Origin: a bacterium
GTDB taxonomy: Bacteria > RBG-13-66-14
Direction: 5' to 3'
Assembly (NCBI GenBank): GCA_021107695.1
Contig: JAIOSI010000282.1
Coordinates: 1-5,835 of the forward strand
Length of the DNA stretch: 5,835 nucleotides
In this document: piece by piece, positions 1-4,216 of the stretch
Layout: each line of letters opens with the position of its first letter
Numbering within the stretch: position 1 is the first letter of the stretch
Position numbers and translations under genes: made by a program
Notes under the pieces: generated by a model
Databases searched by the model: none
What the model saw: the letters and a program-made list of their open reading frames with translations, nothing else
Told to the model about the DNA's origin: nothing

Positions 1-9
1 AAGCAAGAT

Positions 10-39
10 GCAACGCTTGGCGTTGCTGCCTGCGGGCAG
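10..39. repeat. two adjacent short hairpins
   Basis: Two perfect hairpins abut here. The first has GCAACGC at 10-16, a TTG loop, and GCGTTGC at 20-26. The second has CTGCC at 26-30, a TGCG loop, and GGCAG at 35-39. They lie about 100 bases beyond the 3' end of the minus-strand tRNA, in a stretch (1-126) where I see no gene. There is no T-run on either side, so they are not classic terminators. They resemble in style the other GC-rich palindromes of this window but do not carry the GTAGGGGC frame. Confidence 0.5.
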
Positions 40-109
40 TCCGTCTTAGTTTGCACCAAACGCGGGTGTTGCGTGTATCAGTCTATTCCTGTAATCGCGA
101 AGGTGTGAT

Positions 110-126
110 CCAACGCACTGTGTTGG
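110..126 (-). other. hairpin directly after tRNA 3' end
   Basis: CCAAC (110-114) pairs with GTTGG (122-126) around a seven-base loop. The element begins immediately beyond the encoded CCA of the tRNA on the minus strand. It could help 3' maturation or termination of the tRNA transcript, but it is only 5 bp and has no U-run, so that role is an inference. Confidence 0.3.
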
Positions 127-202
127 TGGTGGGCCTGAGAGGAATCGAACCTCCGGCACGCGGTTTAGGAAACCACTGCTCTATCCACTGAGCTACAGGC
201 CC
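127..202 (-). tRNA. tRNA-Arg (anticodon CCU), CCA encoded
   Basis: The minus strand folds into a complete cloverleaf. The acceptor stem GGGCCTG/CAGGCCC pairs perfectly. The D stem is GCTC/GAGC and the anticodon stem GTGGT/ACCGC has one G-U pair. The seven-base anticodon loop TTCCTAA gives anticodon CCT, which reads the rare arginine codon AGG. The variable loop has five bases, and the T arm is GGAGG/CCTCT with loop TTCGATT. The discriminator base is A and the terminal CCA is encoded (127-129). I could not find a convincing promoter upstream on the minus strand. The next gene upstream on that strand is apt, more than 150 bases away. Confidence 0.97.
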
Positions 203-216
203 TTTCACCCACCCAA

Positions 217-236
217 CCCTCCTGTTAAGCGGAGGG
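217..236. other. 6-bp inverted repeat upstream of tRNA
   Basis: CCCTCC (217-222) and GGAGGG (231-236) form a perfect dyad around the eight-base spacer TGTTAAGC, about 15 bases upstream of the mature tRNA 5' end. It could be a hairpin in the precursor leader or part of the promoter region. Nothing in the sequence decides between these. Confidence 0.35.
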
Positions 237-298
237 CATAATGGTAGTCTGAGACACTTGAATTAGATGATATTTCTCGCAGAAGATGGACTTCCTAG

Positions 299-326
299 TG
301 GGCGGGTGTGGACACCCGCCCCTATG
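299..326 (-). repeat. palindromic repeat copy A (GTAGGGGC family)
   Basis: The 10-bp perfect stem GGGCGGGTGT/ACACCCGCCC (300-309/312-321) ends, read on the minus strand, in CATAGGGGC. This is the window's most GC-rich copy of the family whose frame is GTAGGGGC...GCCC. It starts about 34 bases beyond the apt stop and has the same orientation as apt, so it may help end or protect the apt transcript. The flank lacks a clear U-run. Confidence 0.75.
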
Positions 327-357
327 GGTTGAGGACGCTTACGCAGCGTCTCAAACC
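327..357 (-). terminator. bulged hairpin directly after apt stop
   Basis: The arms GGT-TGAG-ACGCT and AGCGT-CTCA-ACC pair with two single-base bulges around a five-base loop, giving 12 bp. The hairpin starts one base after the apt stop codon. It is not followed by a U-run; the palindromic repeat A follows instead. A 3'-stabilising hairpin or a weak terminator is likely, and a simple GAGACGC-type interspersed repeat is the alternative. Confidence 0.4.
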
Positions 358-358
358 A

Positions 359-889
359 TTACGTATGTATCAGCGTGTTAATTTGGTAGTTAGTCAGCTT
401 CTGGCGACCTTTGAGGAAGTCCAGCTCGATGACGAAGTCGATGCTCTGGACGGTGGCTCCGGCTTTTTCGATGAGTCCGGCTGCTGCTGCGGCGGTTCCT
501 CCGGTTGCCAGGAGGTCGTCGATCAGCAGAACCTTCTGTCCCGGTTCAAAGGCATCGGTGTGGAGTTCCAGAGTCGCTTCGCCGTACTCCAGCGCGTAGG
601 AGGCGGAGTAGGTTTCGGCGGGGAGCTTGCCCGCCTTGCGGATCAGCACCAGGCCGCAGTTGAGGCGGTCAGCCAGTGCCGCGCCGAAGATGAAGCCCCG
701 GCTCTCGACTCCGGCGACGACATCGGGTGGGTCGCTTTGGTGCAGGCTCTCGAAGGCATCGAGGGTCTTGGCAAAGCCCTCCGGGTTGCTGATGAGAGTG
801 GTAATATCTTTGAAGCTGATTCCCGGTTTAGGAAAATCCTCGATAACCCGAATGTAGGTGAGTAGCTCCCGCGCGATGTCGTCCTTCAA
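359..889 (-). CDS. apt: adenine phosphoribosyltransferase
   Basis: Converts adenine and PRPP to AMP and pyrophosphate in cytoplasmic purine salvage. With a TTG start at 889 the protein has 176 residues, the usual length for Apt. Family signatures are present in order: the N-terminal YIRVIEDFPKPGISFKD block (12-28), ESRGF (62-66), RKAGKLP (84-90), LEYG (100-103), and the PRPP-binding loop VLLIDDLLATGGT (120-132) with its two aspartates. A longer frame opens at an ATG at 940, but that ATG lies inside the extended -10 box, and a strong Shine-Dalgarno stands just before the TTG, so I prefer the TTG. The gene is transcribed alone or from a leader promoter further upstream. A hairpin and a palindromic repeat follow the stop. 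No key residue seems missing. Confidence 0.96.
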   Translation of the reverse strand: MKDDIARELLTYIRVIEDFPKPGISFKDITTLISNPEGFAKTLDAFESLHQSDPPDVVAGVESRGFIFGAALADRLNCGLVLIRKAGKLPAETYSASYALEYGEATLELHTDAFEPGQKVLLIDDLLATGGTAAAAAGLIEKAGATVQSIDFVIELDFLKGRQKLTNYQINTLIHT

Positions 890-891
890 GG

Positions 892-901
892 CTCCTCCTC
901 C
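892..901 (-). promoter_or_regulatory. ribosome binding site fixing the apt TTG start
   Basis: Minus-strand GGAGGAGGAG ends two bases before the TTG at 889, giving an AGGAGG core with 4 to 7 bases of spacing depending on register. No in-frame ATG lies downstream near the conserved N-terminus. This site is the main reason for choosing TTG. Confidence 0.75.
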
Positions 902-930
902 ATTATTAATGCTGCTTGTTGACCAGCGGT

Positions 931-959
931 ATTCTACCACAGCCCAAAGCTAGTAAAAA
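931..959 (-). promoter_or_regulatory. probable apt promoter with extended -10
   Basis: On the minus strand, TGGTAGAAT (931-939) is an extended -10: TG, one base, then TAGAAT, which matches 5 of 6. The -35 is poor (TTTTTA at 954-959, 17-base spacer), as is common for extended -10 promoters. Transcription would begin near 925, giving a 5' leader of about 35 bases before the TTG. The weak -35 overlaps the U-run that ends the structured RNA upstream. Confidence 0.5.
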
Positions 960-1071
960 GGGAATCGGGCGTTTGTCCGCGAACCGGAGGTCAGGAGCAA
1001 GCTGACTATCCGCAGACTAAACCCGATTCCACAGGGTTGTTCTTATCTGCGCCGAGGCTTATCCTCAACGC
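955..1071 (-). ncRNA. candidate structured RNA (free sRNA or apt leader)
   Basis: No coding frame fits this gap, but the minus strand is highly structured. It opens at the predicted start (1071) with a 9-bp hairpin, GCGTTGAGG/CCTCGGCGC, with loop ATAAG (1071-1049). An 18-base unpaired linker follows (1048-1031). Then comes a 70-base bulged hairpin: the outer stem GGAATCGGG/CCCGATTCC (1030-1022 with 969-961), TTT/AAA beyond a two-base bulge, an inner stem GTCTGCG/CGCGGAC, an asymmetric internal loop, and a GTCAG/CTGAC tip. Five U residues (959-955) follow the outer stem, as in an intrinsic terminator. I do not recognise an Rfam family: it lacks the SRP RNA apical motif and the 6S central bubble. 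It may act in trans, or as an attenuating leader of apt, whose start codon is 65 bases on. Confidence 0.5.
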
Positions 1072-1077
1072 ATAAAT

Positions 1078-1107
1078 AGTATAGCCGGAGTCGGGGGGGT
1101 GTTTCCA
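1078..1107 (-). promoter_or_regulatory. sigma-70-type promoter for the structured RNA
   Basis: On the minus strand, TGGAAA (1102-1107, 4 of 6 to TTGACA) and TATACT (1078-1083, 5 of 6 to TATAAT) are separated by 18 bases. The start would fall near 1071, exactly where the first hairpin of the candidate RNA begins. The spacer contains a run of seven C residues (1093-1099). Confidence 0.5.
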
Positions 1108-1114
1108 GATTTTG

Positions 1115-1140
1115 TAAAAAAGACCGCCTTTCGACGGTCT
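1115..1140 (-). terminator. intrinsic terminator of the FKBP gene
   Basis: On the minus strand, AGACCGTC and GGCGGTCT form an 8-bp stem (one G-U) closed by a GAAA tetraloop and followed by six U residues. The stop of the FKBP gene is 27 bases upstream. This is a clear factor-independent terminator. It separates the FKBP gene from the structured RNA, whose promoter lies just beyond it. Confidence 0.9.
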
Positions 1141-1166
1141 CTCTTTTAGGTTTAGCAAACTATAGC

Positions 1167-1595
1167 CTAGCCAATCGCCACCAGGGTCAGGTCGAAGGTC
1201 AGGTCTTTGCCCGCCAGGGGGTGGTTGGCGTCGAGGGTGATGGTCGCCTCTTCCACCTTTTTGATGAGTACCGGAGCCTCGCGCCCGTCTTCCGTCGTCA
1301 TTGAGAGCTGCATGCCGACCTTCGGCTTCAGGTCTTTAGGCAGCTGCGCCCGCTCGACCTCGATGAGCAGCTCCGGCTTGCGCTCGCCGTACGCCTGAGT
1401 GTGAGGGATCTCGATGGTCTTCTCTTCGCCAATCGCCATGCCGGTTACGCCTTCGTCGAAGCCGGGGATGACCTGCCCGGAGCCGAGGGTGAAGCTCAGC
1501 GGCTCACGACCTTTGGAGGAGTCGAAGACCTCACCGTCGTCGAGACGACCGGTGTAGTGGATTTTTACGCTATCGCCCTTTTTGGCAGTTTCCAA
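1167..1595 (-). CDS. SlyD-like FKBP-type peptidyl-prolyl isomerase
   Basis: Catalyses cis-trans isomerisation of proline peptide bonds and, in this subfamily, acts as a folding chaperone in the cytoplasm. The 142 residues show the SlyD layout: an FKBP half-domain at 1-70 with VKIHYTGRLDDGEVFDSS (10-27), PLSFTLGSGQVIPGFDEGV (32-50) and the IPHTQAYG block (63-70); an inserted 'flap' chaperone domain at roughly 71-119; and the closing FKBP strand LDANHPLAGKDLTFDLTLVAI (121-141). It has no signal peptide. The histidine/cysteine-rich metal-binding tail of E. coli SlyD is absent, as in many short SlyD relatives, so I withhold the symbol. The start is TTG at 1595, backed by GAGAGGT five bases upstream. 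A strong terminator follows. I found no convincing promoter in the 153 bases upstream. Confidence 0.95.
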   Translation of the reverse strand: METAKKGDSVKIHYTGRLDDGEVFDSSKGREPLSFTLGSGQVIPGFDEGVTGMAIGEEKTIEIPHTQAYGERKPELLIEVERAQLPKDLKPKVGMQLSMTTEDGREAPVLIKKVEEATITLDANHPLAGKDLTFDLTLVAIG

Positions 1596-1600
1596 GGAGT

Positions 1601-1607
1601 ACCTCTC
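1601..1607 (-). promoter_or_regulatory. ribosome binding site for the FKBP TTG start
   Basis: Minus-strand GAGAGGT is followed by ACTCC and then TTG, a normal five-base spacing. It supports translation from TTG at the conserved N-terminus of the domain; no ATG stands nearby in frame. Confidence 0.6.
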
Positions 1608-1704
1608 TGGTTTGTTGCTTCTGTTAGTTTCGCTGATTTTCAGAAGGAGGAGGGTAACACAGCGGCGGCGTTATCACCAGATGCAGGGTGGGGGACAGAT
1701 TCTC

Positions 1705-1736
1705 AAAGGGCGGACACATAGGTCCGCCCCTACAAA
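1705..1736 (-). repeat. palindromic repeat copy B (GTAGGGGC family)
   Basis: Read on the minus strand it is TTTGTAGGGGCGGAC, a six-base loop, then GTCCGCCCTTTG. The 8-bp stem GGGCGGAC/GTCCGCCC is perfect. It begins about 13 bases after the stop of the 359-aa envelope gene and is in that gene's orientation; stem plus TTT could act as a terminator. It is almost identical to copy I at 4271. Confidence 0.85.
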
Positions 1737-1748
1737 GCGAAAATACGA

Positions 1749-2828
1749 TTACAGGCTTGTCTCCAGTCGCAGGCGCAGCTCCAGGGTGGTTGCGTCTATC
1801 AGGTCGCCTGCCTGACCGCCGAGGTGGCGATAGATCGCCTCGCCCCGCCACCGCCAGGCTGAACCAAAGCCCACGGCGAGGGCGTAGCTGGGATAGAGCA
1901 GGCGGTCGTTACCCTCAAGGAGGGGGTAGGTGGAGATTTCCGCGCCAACCTCAATCTGTAAACCATCCCGCAGGAGCCAGCGGAGTCCACCGCGCCCCAG
2001 AAAGGCTGTGTTCAGCATCGCGCTGAGGTCCTGCCCCGCCGTTCCGGTGAATTGGGCGTTGTCCTCCCAACCGTTGATTCCGCCGAGCAGCTGAAGCTGC
2101 AGGTAGTCACCGTTCTCCTCCGCCAGCGGCAGGAAAAACCAGACCCGCCCCTCCCAGGGCAGTCCGGGACCACGACCAAGGTCAGCCTTGCTCGCCAATA
2201 CCGCGCCCAAAGCCCAGTCATCACTGCTCCAGCCCAGGGCAGCCCGCCACCGCAAGCCACTCAGGACAGCGAACTCCTCTCGCTTGTCGTCCTCCGGAGT
2301 TTCGACATGATAGCTCAACTCGCCGTAGAGTCCCTCCACACCGATACCGAGACGCAGCTCCTCTCCCCAGGAAAGGCTGGCACCGGCTCCCCAGAGATCG
2401 CCGCCGAGGTCAATCTTCCAGTGATTGTCATCATAAGCCTCCCGACCGCCAACCTCAAAGGCAAGGCTGCCCAGCCGACGGAGTCCTCCGGCGAGGGACC
2501 AGCCGTTGCCCAGCGAAAGAGAGAGCCTCGCTCCGAGACTGCCATGTTCGCTGATACTTCCCGTGGCATCACCATCATTGATCGAGTAGTTCTCTACCCG
2601 ACCGCCAAGGGTGAAGTCGAGTTTATTCGCCTCAACGGCGGCACTGGGATTGTCCAGGGGATCGCCGACCAACTCACCGGGCAGGGGCGAATGCTCCACC
2701 GGTTCCGGCACGGCGTTGTACGCCGCCAGCTCCCGCACCGAGCCTTCGGCAGTGTAGTAGCTACAGCCAACCCCCAGCAGGGCAATCACAAGGGACACGA
2801 AGCACACTTGTAAACAGCTTTTTCGCAT
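1749..2828 (-). CDS. putative secreted or lipidated outer-membrane beta-barrel-like protein
   Basis: I do not recognise the family. The 359-residue product begins with a signal peptide: basic MRK, then a hydrophobic stretch to about residue 20, ending in LLGVGC. Cys22 is a possible lipidation site, although glycine at -3 makes the lipobox imperfect. After a low-complexity linker (about 30-65) the rest is rich in glycine and alternating polar/apolar residues (for example 98-107, 137-152, 158-174, 190-212, 226-250, 278-300, 314-335), ending in LELRLRLETSL. That pattern resembles an outer-membrane barrel of about a dozen strands, but the C-terminal residue is Leu, not Phe. The start is ATG at 2828; an upstream TTG in frame lies inside the Shine-Dalgarno GGGAGGT. 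It is transcribed divergently from the lipoprotein pair and followed by repeat copy B. Confidence 0.8.
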   Translation of the reverse strand: MRKSCLQVCFVSLVIALLGVGCSYYTAEGSVRELAAYNAVPEPVEHSPLPGELVGDPLDNPSAAVEANKLDFTLGGRVENYSINDGDATGSISEHGSLGARLSLSLGNGWSLAGGLRRLGSLAFEVGGREAYDDNHWKIDLGGDLWGAGASLSWGEELRLGIGVEGLYGELSYHVETPEDDKREEFAVLSGLRWRAALGWSSDDWALGAVLASKADLGRGPGLPWEGRVWFFLPLAEENGDYLQLQLLGGINGWEDNAQFTGTAGQDLSAMLNTAFLGRGGLRWLLRDGLQIEVGAEISTYPLLEGNDRLLYPSYALAVGFGSAWRWRGEAIYRHLGGQAGDLIDATTLELRLRLETSL

Positions 2829-2831
2829 AAT

Positions 2832-2838
2832 ACCTCCC
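2832..2838 (-). promoter_or_regulatory. ribosome binding site deciding the 2828 start
   Basis: Minus-strand GGGAGGT lies three bases before the ATG at 2828. The alternative in-frame TTG (2838-2840) overlaps this site and cannot use it, so the shorter protein is preferred. Confidence 0.7.
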
Positions 2839-2849
2839 AATCCAAGGTG

Positions 2850-2879
2850 ATTGTACCCGACAGGAAGATAAAAGGCTAA
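2850..2879 (-). promoter_or_regulatory. probable promoter of the 359-aa envelope gene
   Basis: On the minus strand, TACAAT (2850-2855) matches the -10 consensus at 5 of 6 positions. A weak -35, TTAGCC (2874-2879), lies 18 bases upstream. Transcription would start near 2843, leaving a very short leader before the ribosome site. Confidence 0.45.
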
Positions 2880-2929
2880 TCTCAGCAGAATCTCAACGGG
2901 CTTGCCTAAGACCGAGGTTTGTTTTACTG

Positions 2930-2970
2930 TTACCGACGGTCGGCGGGGTAAGGTTCATCCGCCGGGAACC
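2930..2970. promoter_or_regulatory. two dyads in the divergent intergenic region
   Basis: The odd palindrome CCGAC-G-GTCGG (2933-2943) sits within the wider pair TTACC (2930-2934)/GGTAA (2947-2951). Next to it, GGTTC (2952-2956) and GAACC (2966-2970) form a second dyad with a nine-base spacer. They lie between the divergent genes starting at 2828 and 3041 and upstream of both, so a shared operator is possible. No regulator is encoded in this window. Confidence 0.35.
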
Positions 2971-3040
2971 ACTTTGGCACCATTCAGGTATATGAAGAGA
3001 TTACCTTAAGTTGCTTTACTCGAACGAACAGGAGAAGCAG

Positions 3041-3418
3041 ATGAAAAGAAACCTTCTTGCCACTATCCCCCTCCTCGTTGTCGCCATCGGCATCGGCTAC
3101 TTCCTCGGTGTCGGTTGCGAGCAGGACCCCATCTCCATTGGGGTCGAGGGCGCGGCGGCGATCAACGTCTATGAGTACCCGGTTGCCAACTTTCAGGGCG
3201 GAGACTGGGTGGATAACTTCGACACCATCCACTTCAATCCCAACGATGACGACACCACCCCACTGCTGATTATCTACGGCGATGGCGACAGTAACGGCAC
3301 CGAGTGGCAGCCGCTGCCTCTGGGCGACTGGCAGTGCCGCGAAGGTGGTTTGCGCATCACCAATACGGCAGGGCACGCCATGCTGCGCATCGTGGTTGTT
3401 TACGAAAAGGAGAGCTAG
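3041..3418 (+). CDS. small putative lipoprotein, first of a tandem pair
   Basis: The family is not recognised. The 125-residue product starts MKRNLL and has a hydrophobic segment (about 5-22) ending in YFLGVGC, so Cys26 is the likely lipidated residue; as in the divergent neighbour, glycine at -3 is atypical. The mature part of about 100 residues is acidic and beta-rich, with NPNDDDTTP (66-74), LLIIYGDGDSNG (75-86) and a closing strand LRIVVVYE (115-122). ATG at 3041 is preceded by AGGAG six bases upstream; an earlier in-frame TTG at 3011 lacks such a site. The stop (3416-3418) is one base from the next ATG, so the two genes form a translationally coupled operon. The next gene is a divergent paralogue: both share Cys-Glu-x-Pro after the lipobox region, YEY, D(T)TP with a hydrophobic strand, an acidic-glycine loop, and a C-terminal VV-x-x-x-YE strand. 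Confidence 0.8.
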   Translation: MKRNLLATIPLLVVAIGIGYFLGVGCEQDPISIGVEGAAAINVYEYPVANFQGGDWVDNFDTIHFNPNDDDTTPLLIIYGDGDSNGTEWQPLPLGDWQCREGGLRITNTAGHAMLRIVVVYEKES

Positions 3419-3419
3419 G

Positions 3420-3779
3420 ATGAAGAGATTTCTCCCGATTCTCCTGATGGCGATCCTCGCCGTCGTCTTTACCTCCTGCGAAGACCCGGAGTCTATCATC
3501 GAGCCTCACGCCAGCCGTGTCGCCTATGAGTATTCCTACACCGAGGTCGAGAACGCTGGTGGTTTGCTTGCAATTGACGACCTCATCGAGGGAGCCAAGG
3601 TAGAAGACACCCCCGGCGTGGTCGTCTGGGGCGTTGGCAACGATGCCGATGGTGACTTCTGGTATCGCCTCGCCTCTGACCGCTACAGCTTCACCAGCGG
3701 ACAGTTGGAGATAGACTACCTCGGCGCACCCAGCGACTTCTACCGCGTGGTGATCACCAAAATCAGCTACGAACTTTAA
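3420..3779 (+). CDS. small putative lipoprotein, second of a tandem pair
   Basis: The family is not recognised; it is paralogous to the gene just upstream. The 119-residue product has a signal peptide (MKRFLPILLM then AILAVVFTSC) and a good lipoprotein ending, with Thr-Ser before Cys20. The mature part reads CEDPESI, then YEYSY (37-41), DTPGVVVWGVGNDADGD (63-79), WYRLASD (81-87), GQLEIDY (94-100) and the final strand YRVVITKISYEL (108-119). The order of elements matches the first copy, but identity is low, so the duplication is old. The start is ATG at 3420, with AGGAG seven bases upstream inside the end of the previous gene. The stop is followed four bases later by a hairpin. Envelope location is inferred from the lipobox; acidic glycine loops could bind metal, but no known motif is complete. 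Confidence 0.82.
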   Translation: MKRFLPILLMAILAVVFTSCEDPESIIEPHASRVAYEYSYTEVENAGGLLAIDDLIEGAKVEDTPGVVVWGVGNDADGDFWYRLASDRYSFTSGQLEIDYLGAPSDFYRVVITKISYEL

Positions 3780-3782
3780 GCC

Positions 3783-3808
3783 TCGCAAGTAACCGTTGTT
3801 ACGTGCGA
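3783..3808 (+). terminator. hairpin directly after the lipoprotein operon
   Basis: TCGCA-a-GTAAC, loop CGTT, GTTAC-g-TGCGA makes ten base pairs with one A-G mismatch. It starts four bases after the stop of the second lipoprotein gene. No proper U-run follows (TGGTTGTCT), so it is a weak terminator or a 3'-protecting hairpin. A better terminator-like element in the same orientation is repeat copy C at 3914. Confidence 0.45.
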
Positions 3809-3885
3809 TGGTTGTCTCTGCGCATGCTCTCCCGCTGGTCGTTCTGTACAACGGGAATCTCAGCTACGAACTCCAGGCAGCTTAA
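3808..3885 (+). pseudogene. C-terminal relic of a third lipoprotein paralogue
   Basis: A 25-codon frame (ATG 3808, stop 3883-3885) reads SAHALPLVVLY and then NLSYELQAA. It lines up with the ends of both upstream paralogues: AGHAMLRIVVVYE in the first and RVVITKISYEL in the second. The 13 bases TCAGCTACGAACT (3860-3872) recur exactly at 3763-3775, at the end of the second gene, though in different codon registers relative to the surrounding match they still encode SYEL in both. There is no signal peptide, no ribosome site and no N-terminal part. I infer a decayed third copy; a local duplication of the second gene's tail is the alternative. Confidence 0.45.
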
Positions 3886-3890
3886 AGCTG
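3878..3890. other. 13-base palindrome at the relic stop
   Basis: CAGCTT-A-AAGCTG is a perfect odd palindrome that contains the stop of the relic frame. It could form only a tight hairpin in RNA, so a duplex-DNA role or chance is more likely. Confidence 0.3.
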
Positions 3891-3913
3891 CACATAGCCT
3901 CAAGGTTTTGATG

Positions 3914-3946
3914 TTGCAGGGGCGAAGCTTGTTTTCGCCTTTTGTT
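3914..3946 (+). repeat. palindromic repeat copy C (GTAGGGGC family)
   Basis: TTGCAGGGGCGAA, a seven-base loop, and TTCGCCTTTTGTTG. The stem GGCGAA/TTCGCC is followed by four T residues. It has the same orientation as the lipoprotein operon, which ends about 135 bases upstream. The frame deviates at one base (GCAG for GTAG). Confidence 0.7.
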
Positions 3947-3975
3947 GTCGGGAAACCTGACTCAACGGTAATTTC

Positions 3976-4018
3976 GCGGCGGGCATTTTTGCCGACGAGG
4001 CAATGCCCGCCCTACATT
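3976..4018 (-). repeat. palindromic repeat copy D (GTAGGGGC family, enlarged)
   Basis: GGCGGGCATT (3978-3987) pairs with AATGCCCGCC (4002-4011), and an inner stem GCC/GGC (3991-3993/3999-4001) extends it. Read on the minus strand it starts AATGTAGGGCGGGC. It is longer than the other copies. Its right flank (CCCTACATTAACCCC) is close to that of copy G, so more than the palindrome was duplicated. Confidence 0.7.
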
Positions 4019-4046
4019 AACCCCACGAGGATGTTAGAATACGCTG

Positions 4047-4075
4047 GTAGGGGCGGACCTTGTGTTCGCCCTTTT
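4047..4075 (+). repeat. palindromic repeat copy E (GTAGGGGC family)
   Basis: GTAGGGGCGGAC, a short loop, then GTTCGCCCTTTTC. The 8-bp stem has one G-U pair. The 20 bases before it (GAGGATG...GAATACGCT) recur before copy I at 4252-4272, showing a duplication larger than the palindrome. With copy G it forms inverted ends of a 132-base segment. Confidence 0.8.
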
Positions 4076-4080
4076 CTATT

Positions 4081-4130
4081 AACAGCCCCTTCCTCCCATT
4101 GGGGGGAAGGATTTAGGATGGGGGGCTGTT
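4081..4130. repeat. large palindrome of a second repeat type
   Basis: The outer arms AACAGCCCC (4081-4089) and GGGGCTGTT (4122-4130) are perfect. Inside, CCTTCCTCCC (4088-4097) pairs with GGGGGGAAGG (4101-4110) around ATT. The two pairings share bases at 4088-4089 and so partly compete. Its sequence is unrelated to the GTAGGGGC copies that flank it, although similar CCTCCCATTGGGG-type palindromes are familiar in environmental genomes. Confidence 0.65.
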
Positions 4131-4150
4131 CTCAACCCATTGCCAATTTT

Positions 4151-4180
4151 GCGGGTCGACCTAAAGGTCGGCCCCTACAT
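4151..4180 (-). repeat. palindromic repeat copy G (GTAGGGGC family)
   Basis: GGGTCGACC (4153-4161), loop TAAA, GGTCGGCCC (4166-4174): nine pairs with one G-U. On the minus strand it reads ATGTAGGGGCCGACC. The stem sequence differs from copies B, E and I, yet pairing is kept. Confidence 0.8.
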
Positions 4181-4216
4181 AAACCCTGCGAAATTTTACG
4201 ACAGCGTCATTTCTAC

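Noticed and set aside
203..300. Promoter for the tRNA gene
   Set aside because: TATCAT and CATTAT look like -10 boxes on the minus strand, but neither has a matching -35 at proper distance.
308..865. 185-codon plus-strand open frame opposite apt
   Set aside because: It begins inside repeat A and mirrors apt codon structure; apt is certain from its motifs.
359..940. 193-residue form of Apt starting at ATG 940
   Set aside because: The ATG lies in the extended -10 box and the extra 17 residues are not Apt-like. The TTG at 889 has a strong ribosome site and gives the family length.
955..1071. SRP (4.5S) RNA or 6S RNA
   Set aside because: The size fits SRP RNA, and AGGAGCAAGC on the plus strand loosely recalls its AGGAAGCAGCC, but the GGAA tetraloop and the symmetric apical helix are missing. 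6S would need about 160-200 nt and a large central bubble.
2052..2813. 253-codon plus-strand open frame opposite the 359-aa envelope gene
   Set aside because: No ribosome site or family feature. The minus strand has a signal peptide, a Shine-Dalgarno and an orderly beta pattern.
2974..2990. Sigma-54 promoter (TGGCAC) for the lipoprotein operon
   Set aside because: The -24 half fits, but at the -12 position the sequence is AGGT instead of TTGC. As a sigma-70 -35 (TTGGCA) it has no clear -10 partner.
2984..3499. 171-codon minus-strand open frame opposite the lipoprotein pair
   Set aside because: No ribosome site or motif; the plus strand has two coupled signal-peptide genes with good ribosome sites.
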